In this document: in pieces, positions 28,485 through 37,179 of the stretch
Layout: the number at the start of each line of letters is the position of its first letter
Position numbering within the stretch: the first letter of the stretch is position 1
Origin: JACCXG01 sp963717745
GTDB lineage: Bacteria > Acidobacteriota > Vicinamibacteria > Vicinamibacterales > 2-12-FULL-66-21
Length of the DNA stretch: 64,000 bases
Assembly: GCA_963717745.1 (NCBI GenBank)
Contig: CAVQXJ010000005.1
Location: 1-64,000, forward strand
Direction of reading: 5' to 3'
The notes under the pieces: model-generated
Database searches by the model: none
What the model was told of the DNA's origin: nothing
What the model saw: the letters and a program-made list of their open reading frames with translations, nothing else
Made by a program: the position numbers and the translations under genes

Positions 28485-28511
28485 GAAGTAATTCTGTCTC
28501 CTGTTTCCTAA

Positions 28512-29966
28512 CTACTGCGGACTGGTGGCGAACGCCAGCGGATTGTCGAAGGGAAACCCGAACAGCCGCGGATTCTCGCCGATCACTGCCGCCGAGACGA
28601 TGCTGAACACGTAGTTGTAGGTTTCCGGCGGCACGTCTTCAGGGTACCGGGCGAGCAGCATCCAGAAATTCCGTTCCCGGGGGTTCGCCGGCATCTTCTT
28701 CAGCCGATCGATCACCCGCCGCTCTCCCCAGTTGTAGGACGCCATCACCAGCAGACCTGACGCCTGGGCGTCGGTCGCGTAGATGTCCTTGATGTAGCTG
28801 GCCGCCGCGGTTGTGGCCCGTTCCCAATTGAGGCGTTCATCTTCAGGGTCGGGCCGCGGCTCGCGGAAGAGCGGTCCGAACTGGAGACCATATCTCTTGC
28901 CGGTCTCAGGGATGAACTGCCACATCCCTTTGGCGTAGCCCCACCGGGTCGGAGGCCCGCTGCGGTTCGGTATGAAGTCGCTCTCCTGCATCGCCAGATA
29001 GAAATACTGCGGCGGCAGTTGTCGGGCCATGAAAGCGGCCGCGATCTTCTTCGCGTAGCCTCCCTCCTCCGCGCGCTTCAGCGCCTGCTCGTAGCGCTTG
29101 GTCGATCGCCAGCGATCGATGTAGCGGTTCACCTCGCGGAGATAGTCGGCGGGGGCAGCCACCTCGCACTCCCCGAGGAGACGGGTGACGCGCAGGATCA
29201 GCCGCTCCTTCTCCGAAATGCGCCGGCCATAGGCTCGTTCGGCCACCTGTTCGTACAGCTGCTCCAGTTGCCGGCGCCGATCCATGTAGGCATTGATGTT
29301 GCCCCCTTTGACGGGGCTGCCCGACGCAGCCACATCCTGCTGGACGCCGGCGATGATGACGTCCAGCGCCTTCATCTCGTAGAAGAACTGCGTGGCAAGC
29401 TCCCGCTGTTTGCCGAGCTCCACGTGAGCGATGTAGGCATAGCCGGCGGCCCCGAGCCCCAGCACCGCCACGATGGCGATGATCCACCGGTGCTGGCGCC
29501 GCTGCTTCTGCTGCACCTGCCTGAAGGCCTTGCGGATCATCAGCGTCCGTCCGCCGACCTCCTCGTCGCTGCCTTCACCGAAGTAGCGTTCCGTGACGCC
29601 GTCGATGCTGTCTTCGTCGGACGGTTCCTCGTCTCGCTCGGGCCCGGCACCGATGAAGCGGCTCTCCGGCCCCAACTCGAGAACCGGGCCGTCCTCTCCG
29701 AGCCGCACGCTGATCCCGTCCCCGATCGGCGCGCTCTCGACCCGCTCGCCTTCGATGAAGAGGCCGTTGCTGCTCTGGAGATCGCGGATGGTCCATTGAC
29801 CGCGCGCGAACGACACCTGTGCGTGCCTCCGGCTGGCGTGCCCGTCCTGGATCTGGACCTCGCACTCGAGATCGCGGCCGATGTAGAAGGAGCGGTGGAA
29901 GCGGAGGACACTGCCGTCCGGCAGCCGGACGGCAAGGGCCGGCTGGTCGGAAGGCTGGTCGCGCAA
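28512..29966 (-). CDS. FHA - transmembrane - lytic transglycosylase fusion
   Basis: 484 residues. An FHA domain (about 10-95) with FYIGRDLECEVQ, ASRRHAQVSF and LQSSNGLFIEG is followed by an acidic linker with RTLMI (Thr141), one membrane helix (about 161-180, WIIAIVAVLGLGAAGYAYIA), helical spacer, then a C-terminal SLT lytic transglycosylase domain: catalytic Glu328 in AMQESDF, GMWQFIPETGKRYGL and ASYNWGERRV. The FHA would be cytoplasmic and the transglycosylase periplasmic. SLT enzymes cut the MurNAc-GlcNAc bond. It lies next to the T6SS phosphorylation genes, which suggests phosphothreonine-guided wall opening for the secretion machine. I do not know of this domain order as a described T6SS part. 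Confidence 0.88.
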   Translation of the reverse strand: MRDQPSDQPALAVRLPDGSVLRFHRSFYIGRDLECEVQIQDGHASRRHAQVSFARGQWTIRDLQSSNGLFIEGERVESAPIGDGISVRLGEDGPVLELGPESRFIGAGPERDEEPSDEDSIDGVTERYFGEGSDEEVGGRTLMIRKAFRQVQQKQRRQHRWIIAIVAVLGLGAAGYAYIAHVELGKQRELATQFFYEMKALDVIIAGVQQDVAASGSPVKGGNINAYMDRRRQLEQLYEQVAERAYGRRISEKERLILRVTRLLGECEVAAPADYLREVNRYIDRWRSTKRYEQALKRAEEGGYAKKIAAAFMARQLPPQYFYLAMQESDFIPNRSGPPTRWGYAKGMWQFIPETGKRYGLQFGPLFREPRPDPEDERLNWERATTAAASYIKDIYATDAQASGLLVMASYNWGERRVIDRLKKMPANPRERNFWMLLARYPEDVPPETYNYVFSIVSAAVIGENPRLFGFPFDNPLAFATSPQ

Positions 29967-29999
29967 GATGGTCGCTCGAGCGGGCCTGGACCCGCGGGC

Positions 30000-30416
30000 C
30001 TATGGAACCTTCGGCCTGATGGTGATCGGCTTCGATTCCGGCGTGGTCTTGCCCTGGTCGTCGGTGACGGTCAGCGTGACGAGGTAGACGCCGGTCTTCA
30101 CGTAATCGTGCGTGACTCTCACGCCGGTCTTCGGGTCGTCGCCGTCGCCGAAATCCCAGCTGTAGCTGACGATGGTCCGGTCCGACCCCGGTGTGGAGAG
30201 GGAGCCGTTGAAGTTCACGACCTGCAGCTCCTCGGGGGTGACCGGCGAGAAATTGAAGTCCGCCTTCGTTGGGATCGCGACGGTAGTCGTCGTGACCGGG
30301 ATGGTGGACGTCGTGGTCGTGGTTTCCGTGATCTTCACGACACCCGGACCCGACGGCGTCTTGTTCTGACAGCCGGCGACGGCCACTAGCAATGAGGCGA
30401 GCAGGAACTTTCGCAT
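30000..30416 (-). CDS. PKD-domain lipoprotein
   Basis: 138 residues. A lipoprotein signal peptide ends in the lipobox VAGC at Cys16 (MRKFLLASLLVAVAGC), then a Thr-rich linker (ITETTTTTSTIPVTTTTV) and one PKD/Ig-like beta domain (about 50-135) with SYSWDFGDGDDPKTG and TLTVTDDQGK, the PKD hallmarks. It should be anchored in the outer or inner membrane facing the periplasm. Two bases separate it from the beta-barrel gene upstream on the same strand, so they form one unit. PKD domains usually mediate protein or polysaccharide contact. Confidence 0.88.
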   Translation of the reverse strand: MRKFLLASLLVAVAGCQNKTPSGPGVVKITETTTTTSTIPVTTTTVAIPTKADFNFSPVTPEELQVVNFNGSLSTPGSDRTIVSYSWDFGDGDDPKTGVRVTHDYVKTGVYLVTLTVTDDQGKTTPESKPITIRPKVP

Positions 30417-30418
30417 AA

Positions 30419-31645
30419 CTACATCGTCAGGTTGAGCCCGACGACGGGCGTCACCTTGGAGTGCAGACCATTGTTTTTCATCGTGACGATCGCGTTGAGC
30501 GAGAGCAGCAGCTTGCCCTTGAGATTGACCTTGATGCCGGGAACCAGCAGGCCCTTGAGAATTCCCTCGGGCAGCACGACCAGCGATTGGACTGCGCTGA
30601 TTCCACCGGCGTTCCCCGGAACGGGATCGGAGACGATGCCCACCTCGCCGCCATTCCGGATCTTCTGCCCGATGAAGTCGAGGAGCAGGGTGACTTTCGG
30701 TGCGGCCTCGATCTCGAAGCCGGCGGCAAGCTGTACCTGATGGCGGACCTTGATCAGCCCGCCGGTGGCGGTGCCGGTCGGGATGTCGACGCTCTTGCTC
30801 CAGAATTCGAAGCCGCCGGTCACGTGCGGCTTGAAACGGCCTTTTCCCGCGGAGAAGACCGCCGAGGCGAGCGTGCGGGTGACGCCGAGGCCGCGCAGGT
30901 TTTCGCGATCGCCGGTGGGCAGCCGCATCGTGAGCATCAGCGCCAGCCCACCCGGATCGGGAATCTCGGGACCGGGGAGCTTGGCCACCTTGAACTTCGC
31001 GACCGCGGCGATGTCGCCGATCCCTGAATACACGCCATTCGTCTCGGCGAAGCGCGCGACGACGCCGTTGGCGAGGACCTGCGAGGTGGTGGCTTCCAGC
31101 TTCATCGTGATCAACGGCACGATCACCGCGACGTCGACCTTGGGCGTCAGCCCCACAGTCGCGGAGATGGCCAGCGTTTTCGAGCTCAGGTGAAAATCGC
31201 CGGTGCCGGTGCGCGTATTCGCCGCCGTCGTTCCGACGAACGTCCCGAGCGGCAGATTGTTCAGGGCGAACTTGCTCAGCTTGTCGTAGTTCGTCGAGCT
31301 GAACGTCGCGCCAATGCTGACCTGCCCTTCGCCGGCGGTCATCGCGCGTTCGGTGAACGACGGACCGAACGTGTTGGTGACGCGAGCCAGGAGGCCGGTC
31401 GCAGGGTCGAGCTTGAATACGAACCCGCCGGATGAGGTGCCGAACGGCGAGGTCGCAACTTCGAGCGCAGTCGTGAGTCCGATTGACTGGCCGATTTGCC
31501 TGGCACCGAGCGGGTTGGCGAGCTGGACGAGCGTCTGCTCCATCGTCAGCCCTTCAACGGTTGTTACTTTCTGCGCCCACACCGGGGAAGCGCAGGCGAG
31601 CGTCAGCAGCATGACCGCCACAGGCAACGAACGCCTGATGGTCAT
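30419..31645 (-). CDS. outer-membrane beta-barrel-like protein of unknown function
   Basis: About 408 residues from ATG 31645 (MTIRRSLPVAVMLLTLACAS, cleavage near PVWAQ). The rest alternates short amphipathic strands, for example VDVAVIVPLITMKLEATTS, VRHQVQLAAGFEIEAAPKVT and LLLSLNAIVTMKNNG, and ends with an aromatic-poor VTPVVGLNLTM. Segments such as LALMLTMRLPTGDRENLRGL resemble the putative phenol-degradation/transporter barrel families. I chose 31645 over the upstream in-frame ATG 31720 because the signal peptide begins there. It is followed within 2 bases by the PKD lipoprotein gene. Cargo is not predictable. Confidence 0.7.
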   Translation of the reverse strand: MTIRRSLPVAVMLLTLACASPVWAQKVTTVEGLTMEQTLVQLANPLGARQIGQSIGLTTALEVATSPFGTSSGGFVFKLDPATGLLARVTNTFGPSFTERAMTAGEGQVSIGATFSSTNYDKLSKFALNNLPLGTFVGTTAANTRTGTGDFHLSSKTLAISATVGLTPKVDVAVIVPLITMKLEATTSQVLANGVVARFAETNGVYSGIGDIAAVAKFKVAKLPGPEIPDPGGLALMLTMRLPTGDRENLRGLGVTRTLASAVFSAGKGRFKPHVTGGFEFWSKSVDIPTGTATGGLIKVRHQVQLAAGFEIEAAPKVTLLLDFIGQKIRNGGEVGIVSDPVPGNAGGISAVQSLVVLPEGILKGLLVPGIKVNLKGKLLLSLNAIVTMKNNGLHSKVTPVVGLNLTM

Positions 31646-31829
31646 ACCCGGCGGAGGCCTGTCTAAGGCTGAAGTGCATGTCGGAATTCCGAAAGGGATG
31701 CGACTCTGGTGGCGCGGCAAGAACGGGCGCGTCGGCGCGGATTATTGAATGGCAAGTCATACAAGTCAAGTACTTGCGTGGTCTTCTGCCGTTGCTGGCC
31801 GCGGCACCTCAGCCCGTTCCGGCGCCCGG

Positions 31830-33555
31830 TCACGACGGAGGCACCATGAGGCGGTAGAGCGCGAAACGCTGATCGCGCTCCCGATCCTCTCGAACCAGCT
31901 CGACGGTCCCGAGCGCGAGCGCTCGCCGGCAGAATTCCGGGTGGACGGGATCCTGGACGTTGCACCAGAAGTTCCAGTGGATGAAAACCCCGCCCGTATA
32001 TCGGCCGGTGAGGAACCGAACGTAAGCGGGACTTTCAACTATCAACGGCAGCTGACCGGCGTTGACGCCCCAGAGCTGGAACATGCCGGGGTTGTGGGTG
32101 AGCACGTACGAGTTCGACCGGCAGCTCGGTCGCGAGCTGCCGCGCGAATCTGACGTCAGCCCGGGCCGCCCACGCTTCCTCGGTCGTCGCTCGAACGAGT
32201 GGCGCGTACCAGAGAAACTGAAACGCGAGGGCGGTCACCATCAGCCGGGCCGGCAGGCTGGACGGGCCGGACGCTCGAACCAGCCGCGCCGCGCCGAGAC
32301 CGGCCAGGACCGCGATCGGTGGGTAGGTCATGAGCGAATAGCGGACATCGGCGCCGTAGTTGTAGCTGCCGGCGTAGAACACGAGTCCGATCCCGAAGAA
32401 CAGCGCGAAATAGATCGCCATGGCCAACCGCTCCCGGCGGAACGGCAAGGGCCGATTCGCGGCCGCGGCGGGCGACGGCTCCCACCACGTCAATCCGATC
32501 AACGCCAGGAGCGTGAAGGCTGCCGGGAACCGCGCGTCGAACAGGTAGAACCAGCCGTTCACCCTCAGGTTCCCGGGGACGTAGGCGAGGGAGAACCTCG
32601 CCGCGCTCGCGCCCCATTCCAGGTTCCTGACCGCGAAGAGGTGCGCAACCGGGACGGCGACCAGCCCCAGGAACAGGAACCCGACCCACCACGTGCGCGG
32701 ATGCCTGATTTCGTCGCGAAGGCGCGGCCACGCGAGCAGGCCGGCGACCGGCAGCACCAACAGCGATTCCGGCCGAAACTGGATCGCGTAGGCAGCGGAG
32801 ACGGCGGCTGCCCCAAGCGCTGCCGTCCCTCCCGAGCGTTGGTAGTGCGCTGCGCACAGCAACGCGACGACCGCCGCGAGCGACGCCGTCGGCTCGACCG
32901 CGGCAGTGGCCGACCAGATGATCTGATGCGGCGTGAGCGCCAGCACCAGGCCAGCGAACAGTGCGGCATCACGATCCCTGACCAGCAGCCAGACCAGCAT
33001 GTACACCGCACACGCCGTCGCGGCCATCGCGGCGGCGTTCACAGCGAACGCCACGGCCGTCCCCACGCCAAACAGCCGATAGGCCAGGCTCAGGAGATGC
33101 GGATACCCGTAGGGCTGCTTGTTGTATTCACCGCTCAGACACTGCAGCCGGCCGTATTCCACGCTGCCGTCGTTGCAGATTTGCGCCAGGCGCAGGTCCG
33201 TCAGGTTCTGGCCGATGCTCTGATAAATCTGCTCGTCGTAAAAGATGCGATTGGTCCGCGGCGCTACGAACAGCGTGAGCCCCGCGGCCACGAGGGCCAG
33301 CAGCGCCATCCGCACCGCATCGGCCCGCTCGAAATCGCGACTGATGTCTTTGAAGATGGCGATGCCGAAGGCCAGACCGAGAAGCACACACAGCTCGAGC
33401 GACCAGAACTGACCGAGCTTCAGGTGCTCCCGGAGCGTCCCGGTCGACGTGCCGAGCAGCCACGCTGCCAGGATCGCAGCGGCGATGCCCCAGGCGAGCG
33501 CAACTGCCACCCAGGCGCGGCGCGCCGGCGGTCGATCTGTATCGAGTGCGATCAT
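31830..33555 (-). CDS. GT-C/PMT-like membrane glycosyltransferase, one apparent frameshift
   Basis: About 575 residues with roughly ten hydrophobic helices (for example AWVAVALAWGIAAAILAAWL at the start). A first periplasmic loop has NRIFYDEQIYQSIGQNL with the acidic pair expected for GT-C transferases such as ArnT/PMT, which use polyprenyl-phosphate sugars. The frame breaks near 32115: the main frame goes out of register after ELPVEL, while the continuation YVLTHNPGMFQLWGVNAG is in the next frame and ends at 31830. One base is in excess there. Its ATG overlaps the carbamoyltransferase stop (ATGA). With the GT2 two genes upstream it could transfer a sugar to a glycan or protein. Confidence 0.82.
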
Positions 33556-35249
33556 GCCGGCCGGTTGACCAGGAAGGGACCGATCGCGAGCGCGTCCGCC
33601 CCTGACCTGAGAAAGACGTCCACCGCCTCGGACGGCGAGCACACCAGCGGCTCGCCGTGAATGTTGAAGCTGGTGTTGAGCACGACGCCGGCACCCCATC
33701 GTTGACGCGCCGCCCGAAGCACCCCCGCGAAATCGCCGCTGTCGTCGTCGCCGACGATCTGAGGGCGGCAGGTTCCATCCACGCTCGTCACTCCGGCCAT
33801 CCGGCAGCGGTGGCCCTCGGCCACCTGATACGCCATCGTCATCGACCGGTTGCGTCCGTCATCCCAGTCCGAGAGCAGGCGCCGCGCCTCGCTCTCGAGC
33901 ATGCTCGGGCAGAACGGCTGATACCACACGCGCCGTTTGAGGGCGAGATTGAGGCGATCCCGAATGTCGATCCGATCGGGCCGCGCCAGCACGCTCCGGT
34001 GTCCGAGCGCCCGGGGTCCGTACTCCATCGCGCCCTGGAACCACATGACGATCCGATCGTCCGCCAGCATCGACGTCACGCGTTCTGGCAGATCCGCGAC
34101 CGGCTCGGCGCGCAGGCCGGCTGCCCGCACGCTGGCCTCGATGTCCGGCAGCTCGAACCGTGGACCGAGATCGAGACGATCGAGGTCCAGCCGAACCTCC
34201 TCGCCCGCACCGGCCGCGGCGAGCACGGCTGCGCCAAGTGCGAGCCCGCCATCGCCCATGTGTGGAAAGACGTATACGGCTTCGACTTCAGGCATCAGCC
34301 GAACGCGCCGCGTGGCCTTGACGTTCGACACCACACCGCCGGCCAGCGCGAGCCGTGGGAGACCGGTCAGCCGCACCGCGTCGCGCGCGAGCGCCATCGC
34401 GGCATGCTCGACCGCCCGCTGCGCGAGGTAGGCGAACTGCTCATTGGGGAAGCGCCAGTGCACCCGTGCCAGCGCCGCCCGCAGCGAATGCCCCGGCCAC
34501 TCGGTCTCGATCACGCCGTCGCGCACGCGCACCCACGGGAGCAGCGGATTGTCGGCATCCGCGATCGGGGCCGCGTAGTCCGCCAGCGCCATGACCTTGC
34601 CCTCGTCTTCGAGCTCGCGCATGTTCAGGAGGTTGGTGACGTGCTCGAAGAAGACGCCAAGCGAGCCGCGCGCCGGCGACGACCGTACGCGCTCCAGCCG
34701 GCCATCGACGAACCTGGAGATGGTGGCCGACAGACCGTCGCCGAGACCGTCGATGGTGACGACCGCGCACGACGCGAACCCCGACGCCCACGCCGCCCCG
34801 GCGGCATGTGCCTCGTGATGATCGACCAGCCGGAGATCGGCATGCCCGAGCGCGTGTCGCGCCAGCTCTCCTTTCAGCGCGCGCGTGCTGAGCGCGCGCG
34901 ACGCCGATCCTGGTGCCCACTCGGTGACCCGGTATTTGAGGCTCCGCGTGAGCCCTGCAATGGGACCCGGAAACGCCTTGCGGCGGCGCACCGCGTAGTA
35001 GCGCTCCTTGCTGCCCGGCCAGAGCCGCCCCAGCGTCTTCGCGGGGTCGGAGGTCGACGCGGCCACCAGCTGAATCTGTTCGGCCCGCACGTTGGTCTGC
35101 GCCAGGCAGGCGGCGATCGATTGCGCGGGGAAGCAGACTTCGAGCTTCCGGCGGCTCAGACGCTCCTCGTTGACGGCGAAGCGGAGCCGGCCGTCCTGCA
35201 GCAGCGCGGCACCCGAATCGTGTCCATCCCAGATGCCGAGAATGTTCAC
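33552..35249 (-). CDS. carbamoyltransferase of the NodU/CmcH family
   Basis: 565 residues. The N-terminal domain starts MNILGIWDGHDSGAALLQDG; the metal-binding HHEAHAAGAAW and VVTIDGLGDGLSAT follow, then ELEDEGKVMALA and the actin-like nucleotide site (LALAGGVVSNVKATRRV). The C-terminal carbamoyl-transfer domain shows MEYGPRALGHRSVLA, WYQPFCPSML and VVLNTSFNIHGEPLV. These enzymes make carbamoyl adenylate from carbamoyl phosphate and ATP and transfer the carbamoyl group to hydroxyls of sugars or antibiotics. It lies in a tight minus-strand set with a GT2, a radical SAM protein and a GT-C enzyme, so the acceptor is probably a sugar on a lipid-linked glycan. Confidence 0.92.
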   Translation of the reverse strand: MNILGIWDGHDSGAALLQDGRLRFAVNEERLSRRKLEVCFPAQSIAACLAQTNVRAEQIQLVAASTSDPAKTLGRLWPGSKERYYAVRRRKAFPGPIAGLTRSLKYRVTEWAPGSASRALSTRALKGELARHALGHADLRLVDHHEAHAAGAAWASGFASCAVVTIDGLGDGLSATISRFVDGRLERVRSSPARGSLGVFFEHVTNLLNMRELEDEGKVMALADYAAPIADADNPLLPWVRVRDGVIETEWPGHSLRAALARVHWRFPNEQFAYLAQRAVEHAAMALARDAVRLTGLPRLALAGGVVSNVKATRRVRLMPEVEAVYVFPHMGDGGLALGAAVLAAAGAGEEVRLDLDRLDLGPRFELPDIEASVRAAGLRAEPVADLPERVTSMLADDRIVMWFQGAMEYGPRALGHRSVLARPDRIDIRDRLNLALKRRVWYQPFCPSMLESEARRLLSDWDDGRNRSMTMAYQVAEGHRCRMAGVTSVDGTCRPQIVGDDDSGDFAGVLRAARQRWGAGVVLNTSFNIHGEPLVCSPSEAVDVFLRSGADALAIGPFLVNRPA

Positions 35250-35280
35250 CGTCTGTTCGAACCGTCCGAGGATGCGGCGG

Positions 35281-36024
35281 TCAGAAGAAGAGATACCGCA
35301 CGAGCGAGTACCCGTAGCGGGGTGCGTCGCGCCACACGCGGATGTGGGACGTGCCGTGCGCGCGTCGGTGCTCGTGGCTCGGGACTTCCGCCATGCGCCA
35401 CCCCTGCCTGAGCGTCTTGATCGTCATCTCCTGCTCGATGGTCGTGGTGTTCTCGCGCAGGTCGAGCCGCCGCAGCACGGACGTCCGCACCGCGCGAAAC
35501 CCGTTCTGGCTGTCGCTCAGCTGGCATCCGAACCGCCGATTGATGCAGGCGGTGATGAACGAGCTGCCGGCCAGCCGCAGGAACTCGTCGAACCCGCCGT
35601 GGAGCTCGCTCGATCCCCCCCGCAGACGGGAGGCGGCGACGTGGTCGGCGCGATCCGCGAGGATCGGCTCGACCAGCAGCGGAATATCCTCCGGATCGTG
35701 CGAGCCGTCCGCGTCCAGGAACACCGTCACCGGCGTCCGGATGTGGGGAATCGCCCGTCGGATCGCCTCCCCTTTGCCGCGGCCTCCATCGTTCAACGTG
35801 GTGGCGCCGCTCTGCTCGGCAATCGTGCCGGTGCCGTCGGTGGATCGCCCCACCACCACGACGATCTCAGTCGCGAAGCGGCGGGTGCGATCGATGATGG
35901 CGCCGATGCTCGGCGCTTCCTGCTTCGCCGCGATCACGACCGACACGTCGGCAGCCACGTGGTGGGTGATCGCGCGGTCGAGGCGCGAGCGGGTCACCGC
36001 GTCGGCAAAACAAGTCACGTTCAT
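35281..36024 (-). CDS. GT2 family glycosyltransferase, polyprenyl-phosphate sugar synthase-like
   Basis: 247 residues. GT-A fold with DVSVVIAAKQEAPSIGAIID, GRGKGEAIRRAI, the metal-binding DADGSHDPEDIPLL and the DPM1-like DSQNGFRAVRTSVLRRL acceptor-side motif; EQEMTIKTLRQGWRMAEVP follows. No membrane helix is seen. This pattern is typical of dolichyl- or undecaprenyl-phosphate hexose synthases. The ATG overlaps the stop of the radical SAM gene (ATGA at 36021-36024), so the two are coupled. The likely product would feed the GT-C enzyme encoded downstream; donor sugar is unknown. Confidence 0.9.
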   Translation of the reverse strand: MNVTCFADAVTRSRLDRAITHHVAADVSVVIAAKQEAPSIGAIIDRTRRFATEIVVVVGRSTDGTGTIAEQSGATTLNDGGRGKGEAIRRAIPHIRTPVTVFLDADGSHDPEDIPLLVEPILADRADHVAASRLRGGSSELHGGFDEFLRLAGSSFITACINRRFGCQLSDSQNGFRAVRTSVLRRLDLRENTTTIEQEMTIKTLRQGWRMAEVPSHEHRRAHGTSHIRVWRDAPRYGYSLVRYLFF

Positions 36025-37157
36025 CGGACGGGCCCCACCGCGGCTGGTTGTTCCGGACCGGCGATCGGCCCGACTGTCGCCGGCCTCCGGCGGATCGCCA
36101 GCGTGTTTCCGAGAATGCTCTGGTACGCCTCGCAGGCGGTCCAGCAGTTCGGGCAGTTTCCTTGCCAGATTTCGCCTTGCAGCTGCGCGGTCTCGGCGGC
36201 GACCCAGATCGGCTCGAGACGCATCCCGGTCTCGCGCAGGCGGCCGAGCGGCTTCGAATACGCGATGCAGGGATAGACCACGCCCCACGGATCGATGAAG
36301 CAGCTGGCGCGCAACGCATGGCAGGGCATCGGGGTCCGCCCGGTCGCCAGGAACGTGTCGAGGTTCCTCAGATAGGCATGTTCGAGGAATTGGCTCGGCG
36401 TGCGCGGCATCCCCCGCAGCGCCCGGTACTTCGCAATCTCGGCCCGCGCGGCCGCCGGATCCGGGGCCACCGCATCCATCTCGGCGTTGGCGTAATAGTG
36501 CCCCGACTTCTGCGCCACGTTGAGATGGAGATCCCCAACCGTGAGGCCCGGACACTCCCGCGCGCACGCCGCAAACGTCTCGCCGAACTTCTCCAGGTTG
36601 TAGGTCGACAGCGTCATGCCGAGCGCAGTCACGATGCCGGGGATGCGACGGAGCGCTTTGAAGGTCGCAATCTGACGCCGGAATCCACCTTTGATGCCGC
36701 GGATCTCGTCGTTCAGGGCCTCGTCGCCGTCCAGGCTGACGGTGACGACCGTCTGCGCGGCGGCCCGATGCCGCGCGATCCGCTCCACGCTGGCGACGAT
36801 GCGATCGGTCTGGAAGCCATTGGTGGGAAAGTGCAGGAGTGCCAGACGCGACCACCCGGTCAGGATCGCCTCGAAGACCTCGTCGATGTCCGGCCGCAGG
36901 AAGATCTCGCCGCCGGTGAGGTCTACCCAGTTGACGTGTGGATTCTCACGCACCAGCGCGCGCAGTTCCCCGGTCGTCAGTTCGTCGGTCGGCTTGCGCC
37001 GCCAGATGTTGCACGTCTTGCACTTGTACTGGCACCAGTAGGTCACGCACAGATTGAGCTTGAGCGGAGCCGGCGGACGGACGACGGTCGTACGCAGCAG
37101 CGCCAGGCCCAGATGAGCCGAGCGTCCGAGTTGTCCGATGAGTCGTCTGGCCGCCAT
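36021..37157 (-). CDS. radical SAM protein with SPASM-like C-terminal cysteines
   Basis: 378 residues. The [4Fe-4S]-binding CQYKCKTC motif lies near residue 42-49, after KLNLCVTYW; VDLTGGEIFLRPD is the GGE SAM-binding block. The C-terminal part holds several cysteines (CHALRASCFIDPWGVVYPC and NCPNCWTACEAYQ) that could bind a second cluster. Proteins of this kind are often found beside glycan or hopanoid biosynthesis genes as well as peptide-modifying systems, but no short precursor peptide is visible next to it. First gene of a four-gene set whose stops and starts overlap or lie within 32 bases. Confidence 0.9.
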   Translation of the reverse strand: MAARRLIGQLGRSAHLGLALLRTTVVRPPAPLKLNLCVTYWCQYKCKTCNIWRRKPTDELTTGELRALVRENPHVNWVDLTGGEIFLRPDIDEVFEAILTGWSRLALLHFPTNGFQTDRIVASVERIARHRAAAQTVVTVSLDGDEALNDEIRGIKGGFRRQIATFKALRRIPGIVTALGMTLSTYNLEKFGETFAACARECPGLTVGDLHLNVAQKSGHYYANAEMDAVAPDPAAARAEIAKYRALRGMPRTPSQFLEHAYLRNLDTFLATGRTPMPCHALRASCFIDPWGVVYPCIAYSKPLGRLRETGMRLEPIWVAAETAQLQGEIWQGNCPNCWTACEAYQSILGNTLAIRRRPATVGPIAGPEQPAAVGPVR

Positions 37158-37179
37158 GGTGTCGGATGTCGCTCAGTCC

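Noticed and set aside
32062..35411. Long plus-strand open frames opposite the GT-C and carbamoyltransferase genes
   Set aside because: The minus-strand genes carry complete family motifs; the plus frames are Arg/Gln/His-rich shadows.
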